In this document: one piece after another, positions 36,870 to 45,096 of the stretch
Layout: every line of letters begins with the position of its first letter
How positions within the stretch are numbered: position 1 is the stretch's first letter
Origin: Bradyrhizobium neotropicale
Lineage (GTDB): Bacteria > Pseudomonadota > Alphaproteobacteria > Rhizobiales > Xanthobacteraceae
NCBI RefSeq assembly: GCF_001641695.1
Contig: NZ_LSEF01000085.1
Span: 63,832 to 127,831, forward strand
Reading direction: 5' to 3'
DNA length: 64,000 nt
Translations under genes and position numbers: made by a program
The notes under the pieces: generated by a model
The model's database searches: none
Told to the model about the DNA's origin: nothing
Seen by the model: only the letters and a program-made list of their open reading frames with translations

Positions 36870-37264
36870 CTCGCAGGCCTGGCTGGGCCGGAGGAGAGCG
36901 CGCCGAGACCGACGGCGCGCCGTATAGCCATATCCCGATCTCCATATCCGTAATTCGCATAAGGTATATTATGGAATATCTTTATATTGAATTAGATCAG
37001 ATATTTAGGTGGAACTCCTACCATGGCGCATTCGATTCGGCTCGTTGCGGCCTATCTAGCCGCTACTTTGCATGGGGTTGTTTTCGCATTTTTGCAGTCG
37101 ACCTTGTTCGGGTCGTTGCATCGTCTGAAAGCCGATATTGCCGCGGCTCGGTGTGGCTGCAATAAGCGAAGCCTCGCGAGATCGCAGATGACCTCATGGC
37201 CTTCCGTCCGTATAGGTTTGCGTCTCAGAACAACAACAAACGTTTCCCTGAGGGAGCAAACCCG
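36870..37264. promoter_or_regulatory. Gene-free region with AT-rich island, probable TRAP operon promoter region
   Basis: About 36930-37015 is strikingly AT-rich for this genome (for example AAGGTATATTATGGAATATC), an imperfect dyad that could bind a regulator of the TRAP genes. A possible 81-codon frame at 37023 overlaps the start of the dctP-like gene and has no family features; I take it as non-coding. GAGGGAG for the next gene lies at the right end. Confidence 0.4.
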
Positions 37265-38284
37265 ATGAGCTTTTCCCGACGCACGCTTCTCAAGGCCTCT
37301 GCCGCCACCGCGGTCCTGGGCGGCATTGGCGCGCCCCATGTGGCCCGTGCCCAGAGCGCCGAGTTCACCTACAAATACGCCAACAACCTGCCTGACTCGC
37401 ATCCGATGAACGTCCGCGCCAAGGAGATGGCGGCGGCGATCAAGAGCGAAACAGGCGGCAAGTTCGACCTCCAGATCTTCCCGAACAACCAGCTCGGATC
37501 TGACACCGACATGCTGAGCCAGATCCGGTCCGGCGGCGTCGAGTTCTTCACGCTGTCGGGCCTGATCCTGGCCACGCTGGTTCCGGCGGCCTCGATCAAC
37601 GGCATCGGCTTCGCGTTCCCGGACTACGACACGGTTTGGAAGGCCATGGACGGCGATCTCGGCGCCTATGTCCGCGGCGAGATCAAGAAGGCCGGCCTCG
37701 AGGTCATGGACAAGATCTGGGACAATGGCTTCCGCCAGACCACGTCGTCGACCAAGCCGATCACCGGCCCGGAGGACCTCAAGGGCTTCAAGATCCGCGT
37801 GCCGGTGTCGCCGCTGTGGACCTCGATGTTCAAGGCGTTCGATGCGGCGCCCGCCTCGATCAATTTCAGCGAGGTCTATTCGGCGCTCCAGACCAAGGTG
37901 GTCGAAGGCCAGGAGAACCCACTGGCGATCATCTCGACCGCAAAGCTCTACGAGGTGCAGAAATACTGCTCGCTGACCAACCACATGTGGGACGGCTTCT
38001 GGTTCCTGGCCAACCGCCGCGCGTGGGAGAAGCTGCCGGCGGACGTGCGCACCATCGTCGCCAAGCACATCAACGCCGCGGCCGTGAACGAGCGCGCCGA
38101 CACCGCCAAGCTGAACGCCAATCTCCAGCAGGAGCTCGCCGGCAAGGGTCTGACCTTCAATCAGCCCACGGTCGCGCCGTTCCGCGACAAGCTGCGCACC
38201 GCCGGCTTCTATGCCGAGTGGAAAGGCAAATATGGCGAGCAGGCCTGGGAGCTGCTGGAGAAGGCCGTCGGCAAGCTGTCGTAA
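37265..38284 (+). CDS. TRAP transporter substrate-binding protein (DctP family)
   Basis: A 339-residue periplasmic protein that captures an organic acid for a TRAP importer. The start MSFSRRTLLKASAATAVLGG is a twin-arginine signal peptide, with cleavage likely after HVARA. The body has the DctP features: GGKFDLQIFPNNQLGSD, DLKGFKIRVP (with the Arg that salt-bridges the ligand carboxylate), and KVVEGQENPLAII. GAGGGAG precedes ATG 37265. The fused membrane subunit gene starts 15 bases downstream. Confidence 0.94.
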   Translation: MSFSRRTLLKASAATAVLGGIGAPHVARAQSAEFTYKYANNLPDSHPMNVRAKEMAAAIKSETGGKFDLQIFPNNQLGSDTDMLSQIRSGGVEFFTLSGLILATLVPAASINGIGFAFPDYDTVWKAMDGDLGAYVRGEIKKAGLEVMDKIWDNGFRQTTSSTKPITGPEDLKGFKIRVPVSPLWTSMFKAFDAAPASINFSEVYSALQTKVVEGQENPLAIISTAKLYEVQKYCSLTNHMWDGFWFLANRRAWEKLPADVRTIVAKHINAAAVNERADTAKLNANLQQELAGKGLTFNQPTVAPFRDKLRTAGFYAEWKGKYGEQAWELLEKAVGKLS

Positions 38285-38299
38285 CGCGTTGGAGCCGTC

Positions 38300-40189
38300 A
38301 TGGCTCATCTCGAGGCTGAGGTGGCTGAAGTGGCGGGCGAGGTGACGTTGCAGTCCCCTCGCCGACCTTCGTTGCTGGCTTTGCTGGAACGCGTGCTCGG
38401 CCTCGTCGTCGAGATCCCGGCGGCGATCCTGGTCGTCGCCGAGATCGTCATCCTGTTCGCCGGCGTGGTCGCGCGCTACGGCCTGCACCGGCCGCTGATC
38501 TGGTCGGACGAGCTCGCCTCGATCCTGTTCCTGTGGCTGGCGATGCTGGGCGCGGCGGTGGCGTTCCGCCGCTCCGAGCACATGCGCATGACCGCGATCG
38601 TCGCGAGCGCAAGGCCTGCGATGCGGGTCTGGCTCGATCTCGTGGCGGTCTCCGCCGCGCTGGCGTTCCTCGTGATGATCGTCTGGCCGGCGTACGATTA
38701 CGCCTATGAGGAAAGCTTCATCACCACGCCGGCGCTGCAGATCTCCAACATGTGGCGCGCCGTGGCCTTGCCGGTTGGCATCTGCCTGATGGCGGCATTC
38801 GCGGTGCTACGACTGTTGCGGGCCCCGGACTTTCGGCTGGTGCTGGCGGCCGTGGCGACCGTCGCCGTCGTCGTCGGTTTGTTCTGGCTCGCCGAGCCTT
38901 ATCTGCGGCCGCTCGGCAACCTCAACCTCGTCATCTTCTTCGTCGGCGTTGCCGGCTTCTGCGTCTTCGCCGGCGTTCCCATTGCGTTCGGCTTTGGGCT
39001 CGCGATCTTCGGCTATCTGGCGCTGACCACGCGCACGCCGGTGATGGTGCTGGTCGGCCGCATGGACGAGGGCATGAGCCACCTCATCCTGCTGTCGGTG
39101 CCACTGTTCGTGTTCCTGGGGCTCCTGATCGAGATGACCGGCATGGCGCGGGCCATGGTGGCGTTCCTGGCCAGCCTGCTCGGCCATGTCCGCGGTGGCC
39201 TGCACTACGTGCTGGTCGGCGCCATGTACCTGGTCTCCGGCATCTCCGGCGCCAAGGCCGCCGACATGGCCGCGGTTGCACCCGTGCTGTTCCCCGAGAT
39301 GAAGGAACGCGGCGCCAAGCCCGGCGATCTCGTCGCCCTGCTCGCGGCAACCGGCGCGCAGACCGAGACCATTCCACCGAGCCTCGTGCTGATCACCATC
39401 GGCTCGGTGACAGGCGTCTCGATCGCGGCGCTGTTCACGGGCGGCCTGCTGCCCGGCGGGGTGCTGGCGGTCACACTCTGCATGCTGGTGTGGTGGCGCT
39501 ACCGCCATGAGGACATGAGCCACGTCCAACGCGCCACGGCTGGCGAGATCGGCAAGACCTTCATCATCGCCCTGCCCGCGCTCGCGCTGCCCTTCGTGAT
39601 CCGTTACGCCGTGGTCGAGGGCATCGCGACGGCCACGGAAGTCTCCACCATCGGCATCGTCTATGGCGTCCTGGTCGGGCTCCTGATCTACCGCCGCTTC
39701 GACTGGCGGCGACTGTTCCCGATGCTGGTCGAGACCGCGGCGCTGTCGGGCGCGATCCTTCTCATCATCGGCACGGCCACCGGCATGGCCTGGGGCCTGA
39801 CCCAATCCGGCTTCTCGCGCTCGTTGGCTTCAGCCATGACCGGCCTGCCCGGCGGCTCGGCCTCCTTCATTGCCGTCTCGATCCTGGCCTTCACCATCCT
39901 CGGCAGCGTGCTCGAGGGAATTCCCGCCATCGTGCTGTTCGGGCCTCTGTTGTTTCCGATCGCCCGCGCCGTCGGGGTGCACGAGGTGCACTACGCCATG
40001 GTGATCATTCTGGCGATGGGTATCGGGCTATTCGCCCCGCCCTTCGGCGTCGGCTATTATGCCGCCTGCGCCATCGGACGCGTCGATCCGGCCGAAGGCA
40101 TCCGGCCGATCTGGGGCTACCTGCTGGCGCTGCTCGTGGGATTGATCATCGTCGCGATCTTCCCCTGGATTTCGATCGGATTCCTTTGA
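38300..40189 (+). CDS. TRAP transporter fused small and large membrane subunits (DctQM)
   Basis: A 629-residue protein with about 16 membrane helices. The first 180 residues are the DctQ part (VARYGLHRPLIWSDELASIL, FRRSEHMRM) and the rest the DctM permease (GVPIAFGFGLAIFGYLAL, GATGAQTETIPPS-like AATGAQTETIPPSLVLI, and GIGLFAPPFGVGYYAAC). Fused DctQM forms are common in this family. It takes up the substrate with sodium ions. Followed after about 20 bases by an acyl-CoA ligase gene. Confidence 0.93.
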   Translation: MAHLEAEVAEVAGEVTLQSPRRPSLLALLERVLGLVVEIPAAILVVAEIVILFAGVVARYGLHRPLIWSDELASILFLWLAMLGAAVAFRRSEHMRMTAIVASARPAMRVWLDLVAVSAALAFLVMIVWPAYDYAYEESFITTPALQISNMWRAVALPVGICLMAAFAVLRLLRAPDFRLVLAAVATVAVVVGLFWLAEPYLRPLGNLNLVIFFVGVAGFCVFAGVPIAFGFGLAIFGYLALTTRTPVMVLVGRMDEGMSHLILLSVPLFVFLGLLIEMTGMARAMVAFLASLLGHVRGGLHYVLVGAMYLVSGISGAKAADMAAVAPVLFPEMKERGAKPGDLVALLAATGAQTETIPPSLVLITIGSVTGVSIAALFTGGLLPGGVLAVTLCMLVWWRYRHEDMSHVQRATAGEIGKTFIIALPALALPFVIRYAVVEGIATATEVSTIGIVYGVLVGLLIYRRFDWRRLFPMLVETAALSGAILLIIGTATGMAWGLTQSGFSRSLASAMTGLPGGSASFIAVSILAFTILGSVLEGIPAIVLFGPLLFPIARAVGVHEVHYAMVIILAMGIGLFAPPFGVGYYAACAIGRVDPAEGIRPIWGYLLALLVGLIIVAIFPWISIGFL

Positions 40190-40211
40190 CGCGGCGTGAA
40201 GGAGGGTGTCG

Positions 40212-41861
40212 ATGAGTGACCGGCACAACCAGTACAATCTCGGCCTCGACAAGACTCCCGCCAATTACGTGCCGCTGACGCCGCTGAGCTTCCTTGCGCG
40301 CAGCGCCGCCGTCTATCCCGATCACGTCAGCACAGTCTACGAAGGCCGTAGCTTTACCTGGGCGCAGACCTACGAGCGCTGCCGGCGCTTTGCCTCCTGG
40401 CTTGCAGGCAAGGGCATCGGCGTCGGCGACACCGTCGCGGCGATGCTGCCGAACGTGCCGGCAATGAACGAAGTGCACTTCGCGGTGCCCATGACCGGCG
40501 CTGTGCTCAATGCGCTGAACATCCGCCTCGATGCGCCCTCGATCGCGTTCCAGCTCGACCATGGCGGCGCCAAGATCATCCTGGTCGATCCCGAATTTGC
40601 CGGCGTGATCTCTGATGCGCTGGCGCAGATGACGGGGCCCAAGCCCCTCGTGATCGACGTCGACGACGCCGCGTTCAAGGGCGGCAAGCGGATCGGCGAG
40701 ATCGACTATGAAACTGCCGTTGCGGAAGGCGATCCGAACTTCACCGCGATCCTGCCGCAGGACGAGTGGGACGCCATTGCGCTGAGCTACACCTCGGGCA
40801 CGACGGGCAATCCCAAGGGCGTCGTCACCCATCATCGCGGCGCCTATCTGAACGCCGTGAGCAACATCCTCGCCGGCAATCTCGGCCAGCATCCGGTCTA
40901 TCTCTGGACACTGCCGATGTTCCACTGCAACGGCTGGTGCTTCCCCTGGACGATCGCGGCGGCCGCCGGCATCAATGTCTGCCTGCGCAAGGTCGAACCG
41001 ACCAAGATCTTCGAGCTGATCAAGCAGCACGGCGTCACCCACATGTGCGGCGCGCCGATCGTCTACAACACGCTGATCAACGCACCCGATGCGCCCAAAG
41101 GCAACGCCGCGCGCCGCGTCGTCGGCCTGATCGCCGGCGCTGCGCCGCCGGTCGCTGTGCTGGAGGGTGCCGAGAGCATCGGCATCAAGCTCACTCACGT
41201 CTACGGTCTGACCGAGGTCTACGGCCCCGCTTCCGTCTGCGCCGAGCAGCCCGGCTGGGACGAACTGCCCGCGCCCGCGCGCGCGAGTATGAAGCGCCGG
41301 CAGGGCGTATCCTATCCGCTAGAGGAAGCCGTCACTGTCATCAATCCGCAGACCATGCAGGAGGTGGCGCGCGATGGCGAGACCATCGGCGAGGTCATGT
41401 TCCGCGGCAACATCGTGATGAAGGGCTACTTGAAGAACGAGAAGGCCACCAAGGAAGCCTTCGAAGGCGGCTGGTTTCACACCGGCGATCTCGGCGTGCT
41501 CGACGAGCACGGCTACGTCATCATCAAGGACCGCTCCAAGGACATCATCATCTCCGGCGGCGAGAATATCTCCTCCGTCGAGGTCGAGGACATCCTCTAC
41601 AAGCACCCGGCTGTGCTGTTCGCGGCCGTGGTGGCAAAACCCGATCCGAAATGGGGCGAGGTGCCCTGCGCCTTCGTCGAGCTGAAGGACGGCGCCAGCG
41701 CAAGCGAAGCCGACATCATCGCCTTCTGCCGCACTCACATGAGCGGCTTCAAGACGCCGAAGGCCGTCGTGTTCGGACCGATCCCGAAGACCTCGACCGG
41801 CAAGATCCAGAAATTCCTGCTGCGCAACGAGGTCGGATCGACCAAGGCGATCTCGGCCTGA
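40212..41861 (+). CDS. AMP-dependent acyl-CoA ligase (DmdB/fatty-acid ligase-like)
   Basis: Activates a carboxylic acid to its CoA thioester through an acyl-AMP. The 549-residue product has the P-loop motif LSYTSGTTGNPKGVV (about 185-200), VYGLTEVYGPA, GWFHTGDLGVLDEHGY, the hinge KDRSKDIIISGGENI, and the catalytic C-terminal Lys in PKTSTGKIQKFLL. It resembles medium-chain and methylmercaptopropionate-CoA ligases; the substrate is open. ATG 40212 with GGAGGG five bases upstream is preferred to GTG 40206. Its place after TRAP genes suggests the imported acid is CoA-activated here. Confidence 0.9.
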   Translation: MSDRHNQYNLGLDKTPANYVPLTPLSFLARSAAVYPDHVSTVYEGRSFTWAQTYERCRRFASWLAGKGIGVGDTVAAMLPNVPAMNEVHFAVPMTGAVLNALNIRLDAPSIAFQLDHGGAKIILVDPEFAGVISDALAQMTGPKPLVIDVDDAAFKGGKRIGEIDYETAVAEGDPNFTAILPQDEWDAIALSYTSGTTGNPKGVVTHHRGAYLNAVSNILAGNLGQHPVYLWTLPMFHCNGWCFPWTIAAAAGINVCLRKVEPTKIFELIKQHGVTHMCGAPIVYNTLINAPDAPKGNAARRVVGLIAGAAPPVAVLEGAESIGIKLTHVYGLTEVYGPASVCAEQPGWDELPAPARASMKRRQGVSYPLEEAVTVINPQTMQEVARDGETIGEVMFRGNIVMKGYLKNEKATKEAFEGGWFHTGDLGVLDEHGYVIIKDRSKDIIISGGENISSVEVEDILYKHPAVLFAAVVAKPDPKWGEVPCAFVELKDGASASEADIIAFCRTHMSGFKTPKAVVFGPIPKTSTGKIQKFLLRNEVGSTKAISA

Positions 41862-42105
41862 GCTGACCTGTGAACGGATGCGCCCCTAAGGCCGCGGATT
41901 GACGCGGCGCTTCGTGCTGCTCGCGATTCGCCTGCAATCGATTCTGCACGTCCGACGACATCAAGACACGACCGGAAAAGGTTGGAAAACGTTAGAGACC
42001 AACCTACCCTCACAACCAGTCGGATTCGCTGATTCCAGATGATTCGCCGCGCGGAGCTCGCGGCTGGCGACCGGCGCGGTTGGGGCGTTTCATGCGGTTG
42101 GTGTC

Positions 42106-43488
42106 GTGAGCGCAGACGTGCGTGCGCGTCTGGCGCTGCTGCTATTGACGGCTGGACTCTTGCTGCCCGGCGCGGCCAGCGCGCAGACCATGCGCGAGCT
42201 CGGCGCGTTCGCGGGCGGGCAGAGTCCTGGGCCCGCCGGCCCGAATGTAGGCTACGGCTTCAACAATTTCGCCGGTCCCACGATGTTCGGCGGCCCGCAG
42301 CAACCGCCTTTCGCCGGCGCGTGGTTCGGCAATGGCAGCGGCGGTGGCGGCATCCAGCCGGGCTACGGCTGGAACGCCGATCCGCAAGGCGCCGCCGGCG
42401 GGCCGAGGTTCGTCGGCATGCAACAGGCCTTTGGCGGCCGCCCCGACGGCGCCGCGCAGACCGGGAAGGCGCAGGCCACCTTCCTCGCGATGACGCAGTT
42501 CACGCGGACCCTGCTCGATCCCGCCATCGATGGCCGCGGCGCTACGCCTGCCGAATTCGATGCGGAGCTTACGGCCTACGCGTCCATGGGCAACGACCAG
42601 ACGCATGGCGGCATCGGACGCGAGGCCTATGAGGCGATCTACGGCAAGCCCTCGCTCGCGGCCCCGCACTGGAACGTCTGGGCAGCGGGCTTCAGTGGAT
42701 CACAGGTGTCGACCGGCGGCGCCGGCGCCGCCAACCGGAGCTATGGCACCGTCGTTGGCGCCGACTATTCGCTCTCGCCGCAGACGCGGATGGGATTTGC
42801 GCTCGCGGGCGGCGGCACCGGCTTTGCCAATAATTTTTCCAGCGGCCAATCCGATCTGTTCCAGGCCGGCGCTTTCGTCAGGCACGCCATCGGAGCGGCC
42901 TATGTTGCGACCGCGCTGGCCTATGGCTGGCAGGCCATCACCAACGGCTATGCGGCGACGCCAGCGGGGACCGACCAGCTCAACGCGGCCCTCAACGCCA
43001 ACGCCTATTCCGGCCGCATCGAGAGCGGCTATCGTTTTGCCACGCGCTGGCTCGGCGTTACGCCCTATGCGGCCGCGGAGGTCACGACGTTCCGCCTGCC
43101 CGGCAATGGCGGCCAGCCGGCCTATGCGGCAGGTGGGTTTGCAGCGGCGGCCGGCAGCGACAGCAGCTTCACCGACGGCCGTACCGAGCTCGGCTTGCGC
43201 ACGAGCACATCGTTTGGGCTTGCGGGGAGCTCGATCAACCTGCGAGGACGGCTCGCCTGGGCGCACGATGTCAGCGCGACGCAATCGACGCCGTCGACAT
43301 TCCGGGCCTTGCCGGGCCAGAGCTTCTTCACCGGCGGCACACTGCGCGCGGCCGACTCGGCCTTGGCGGGCGTTGCGTTCGAACTGCGAGGGATCGATGG
43401 CTGGTCCGCCGCGGCGAATTTCGACAGCGAGCTCTCGAGCCTGCTGCGCTCCTACACCGGCAGGGCCGCGCTGCGCTACGCCTGGTAG
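42106..43488 (+). CDS. Autotransporter-type outer-membrane beta-barrel protein
   Basis: A 460-residue protein starting at GTG 42106 with a signal peptide (LALLLLTAGLLLPGAASA, then QTMREL). Residues about 35-120 are rich in Gly, Pro and Phe and low in structure; from about 190 (WNVWAAGFSGSQVST) to the end is an autotransporter beta-domain with alternating strands and the terminal aromatic RYAW. The passenger is too short to be a normal adhesin or protease, so this may be an outer-membrane protein that uses only the barrel. No partner gene is seen. Confidence 0.75.
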   Translation: MSADVRARLALLLLTAGLLLPGAASAQTMRELGAFAGGQSPGPAGPNVGYGFNNFAGPTMFGGPQQPPFAGAWFGNGSGGGGIQPGYGWNADPQGAAGGPRFVGMQQAFGGRPDGAAQTGKAQATFLAMTQFTRTLLDPAIDGRGATPAEFDAELTAYASMGNDQTHGGIGREAYEAIYGKPSLAAPHWNVWAAGFSGSQVSTGGAGAANRSYGTVVGADYSLSPQTRMGFALAGGGTGFANNFSSGQSDLFQAGAFVRHAIGAAYVATALAYGWQAITNGYAATPAGTDQLNAALNANAYSGRIESGYRFATRWLGVTPYAAAEVTTFRLPGNGGQPAYAAGGFAAAAGSDSSFTDGRTELGLRTSTSFGLAGSSINLRGRLAWAHDVSATQSTPSTFRALPGQSFFTGGTLRAADSALAGVAFELRGIDGWSAAANFDSELSSLLRSYTGRAALRYAW

Positions 43489-43494
43489 GCAGGC

Positions 43495-44292
43495 TCAGTG
43501 CGTCTCCAGGCGCATTCCGTCATAGGCGGGCACGACGCCCGCGGGCAGCTTGTGCCTGAGCACCTCGTAGTCGACATCCGCCGTCATGTTGGTGATGACC
43601 GCGCGCTTCGGCTTGAATCGTTCGATCCAGGACAGCGCGTCATTGATGCTGAAATGGCTGGTGTGAGTGGTGTAACGCAAGCCGTCGACGATCCAGAGAT
43701 CGAGACCTTCCAGCGCGCCCCAGCTTTCCCGCGGGATGTCGTTGAGATCGGGCGTGTAGGCGGCGTTGCCGATGCGATAGCCGAGCGCCGGGATCTGGCC
43801 GTGCTGCACGATGAAGGCCGAGAGCGTGACCGCACCGCCCTTCCCCAAAATGGTCTGGCTTTCTCCGGCTTCGATGGAATGCCGGGTCAGGATCGGCGGA
43901 TAGTCACTGCCTTCAGGCGAGATGAAGCAGTAGGAAAACCGCGCCATGATGTCCTTGGCGGTCGACTGATTGAAATAGGTCGGAATGCGCCGGCGCATGT
44001 GCAGCACGACCGAACGCAAATCATCCATGCCGTGGGTCTGGTCGGCATGCTCATGCGTCAAGAACACCGCATCGATGTGATCGACATTGGCATCGATCAG
44101 TTGCTCGCGCAGGTCAGGTGAGGTGTCGATCACGATGCGCGTGGTGCCGTGGTCGGCGGTGTGCTCGACCATCAGCGAGCAGCGGCGCCGACGGTTCTTC
44201 GGGTTGTCGGGATCGCAGGCGCCCCAGCCGAGGGCCGGACGCGGCACGCCGGCGGAGGAGCCGCAGCCCAGGATCGTCAGCGTCAGTGTCAT
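43495..44292 (-). CDS. MBL-fold metallohydrolase, PhnP-like
   Basis: A 265-residue metallo-beta-lactamase-fold hydrolase. It begins MTLTLTILGCGSSAGVPRPA, contains DPDNPKNRRRR, and the metal motif THEHADQTHG. The family includes phosphoribosyl 1,2-cyclic phosphate phosphodiesterase PhnP, but there are no phn genes here and the tatD neighbour is the usual setting of the housekeeping member, whose substrate is unsettled. It is the last gene of the six-gene minus-strand operon, 13 bases after tatD. Confidence 0.9.
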   Translation of the reverse strand: MTLTLTILGCGSSAGVPRPALGWGACDPDNPKNRRRRCSLMVEHTADHGTTRIVIDTSPDLREQLIDANVDHIDAVFLTHEHADQTHGMDDLRSVVLHMRRRIPTYFNQSTAKDIMARFSYCFISPEGSDYPPILTRHSIEAGESQTILGKGGAVTLSAFIVQHGQIPALGYRIGNAAYTPDLNDIPRESWGALEGLDLWIVDGLRYTTHTSHFSINDALSWIERFKPKRAVITNMTADVDYEVLRHKLPAGVVPAYDGMRLETH

Positions 44293-44305
44293 GCGGCTCC
44301 TGGTC

Positions 44306-45082
44306 TTACGCTTTCACCTTGGAGAACAGGCGGAAGAAGTTTTCGGTGGTCTGGCGGGAGATTTCCTCGAGCGACACGCCGCGCGTTTCGGCGAGTACCT
44401 TTGCGACCTCCACCACATAGGCCGGCTCGTTGCGTTTGCCCCGAAACTTGCCGGGCGCAAGATAGGGAGAGTCTGTTTCAACCATAATACGATCGGACGG
44501 CAGTTCGGCTGCGAGCGCTCGCAGAGCCTCTGACTTCTTGAAGGTCAGGATGCCCGTGAAGCCGATGTAGAGCCCGAGCGAAACCGCCTTCATCGCCAGC
44601 TCGCGCCCACCCGTGTAACAATGCAGCACAGCGCGAAACGATCCCTTCGCGACTTCTTCTTCCAGGATCCGGCCGCAATCCTCGTCCGCCTCGCGGGTGT
44701 GAATCACGAGCGGGAGGCCGGTTGCGCGCGCTGCTGCGATATGGGCGCGAAAGCCCCTCGCCTGCGCCTCCGGTGAGCCGTTGTGGTAGAAATAATCCAG
44801 CCCGGCCTCCCCGAGCGCGACGACCTTGGGATGCTGTGTCAGTGCGATGAGTTCGTCCGGCGCGATACCGTCTTCCTCATCCGCATTGTGCGGATGGGTG
44901 CCGACCGAGCAGTAGACGTCGTCATACCGCTCGGCGATCGCAAGCAATTCGGTCAGCCGCCGCACCCGCGTCGAGATCGTCACCATGCGCTTGATGCCGG
45001 CCGCACGCGCGCGCGACACGATCCCGTCGAGATCCTCCGAAAAGTCCGGAAAATCCAGATGGCAGTGGCTATCGACCAGCAT
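44306..45082 (-). CDS. tatD: TatD family metal-dependent deoxyribonuclease
   Basis: A 258-residue TIM-barrel hydrolase with 3'-5' DNase activity in studied members. Metal-binding motifs are DSHCHLDFPDF at the start, LGEAGLDYFY, PLVIHTREADED, LHCYTGG and the Asp in ETDSPYLAPGKFRGKRNEP. It is one of the genes downstream of metG in an operon order found in many bacteria. The start at 45082 is 14 bases beyond the metG stop. Confidence 0.94.
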   Translation of the reverse strand: MLVDSHCHLDFPDFSEDLDGIVSRARAAGIKRMVTISTRVRRLTELLAIAERYDDVYCSVGTHPHNADEEDGIAPDELIALTQHPKVVALGEAGLDYFYHNGSPEAQARGFRAHIAAARATGLPLVIHTREADEDCGRILEEEVAKGSFRAVLHCYTGGRELAMKAVSLGLYIGFTGILTFKKSEALRALAAELPSDRIMVETDSPYLAPGKFRGKRNEPAYVVEVAKVLAETRGVSLEEISRQTTENFFRLFSKVKA

Positions 45083-45096
45083 CGTGCGAACGCCCC

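Noticed and set aside
37023..37268. 81-codon frame ahead of the dctP-like gene
   Set aside because: It overlaps the ribosome-binding site and start of dctP, has no family features and looks like leader DNA.
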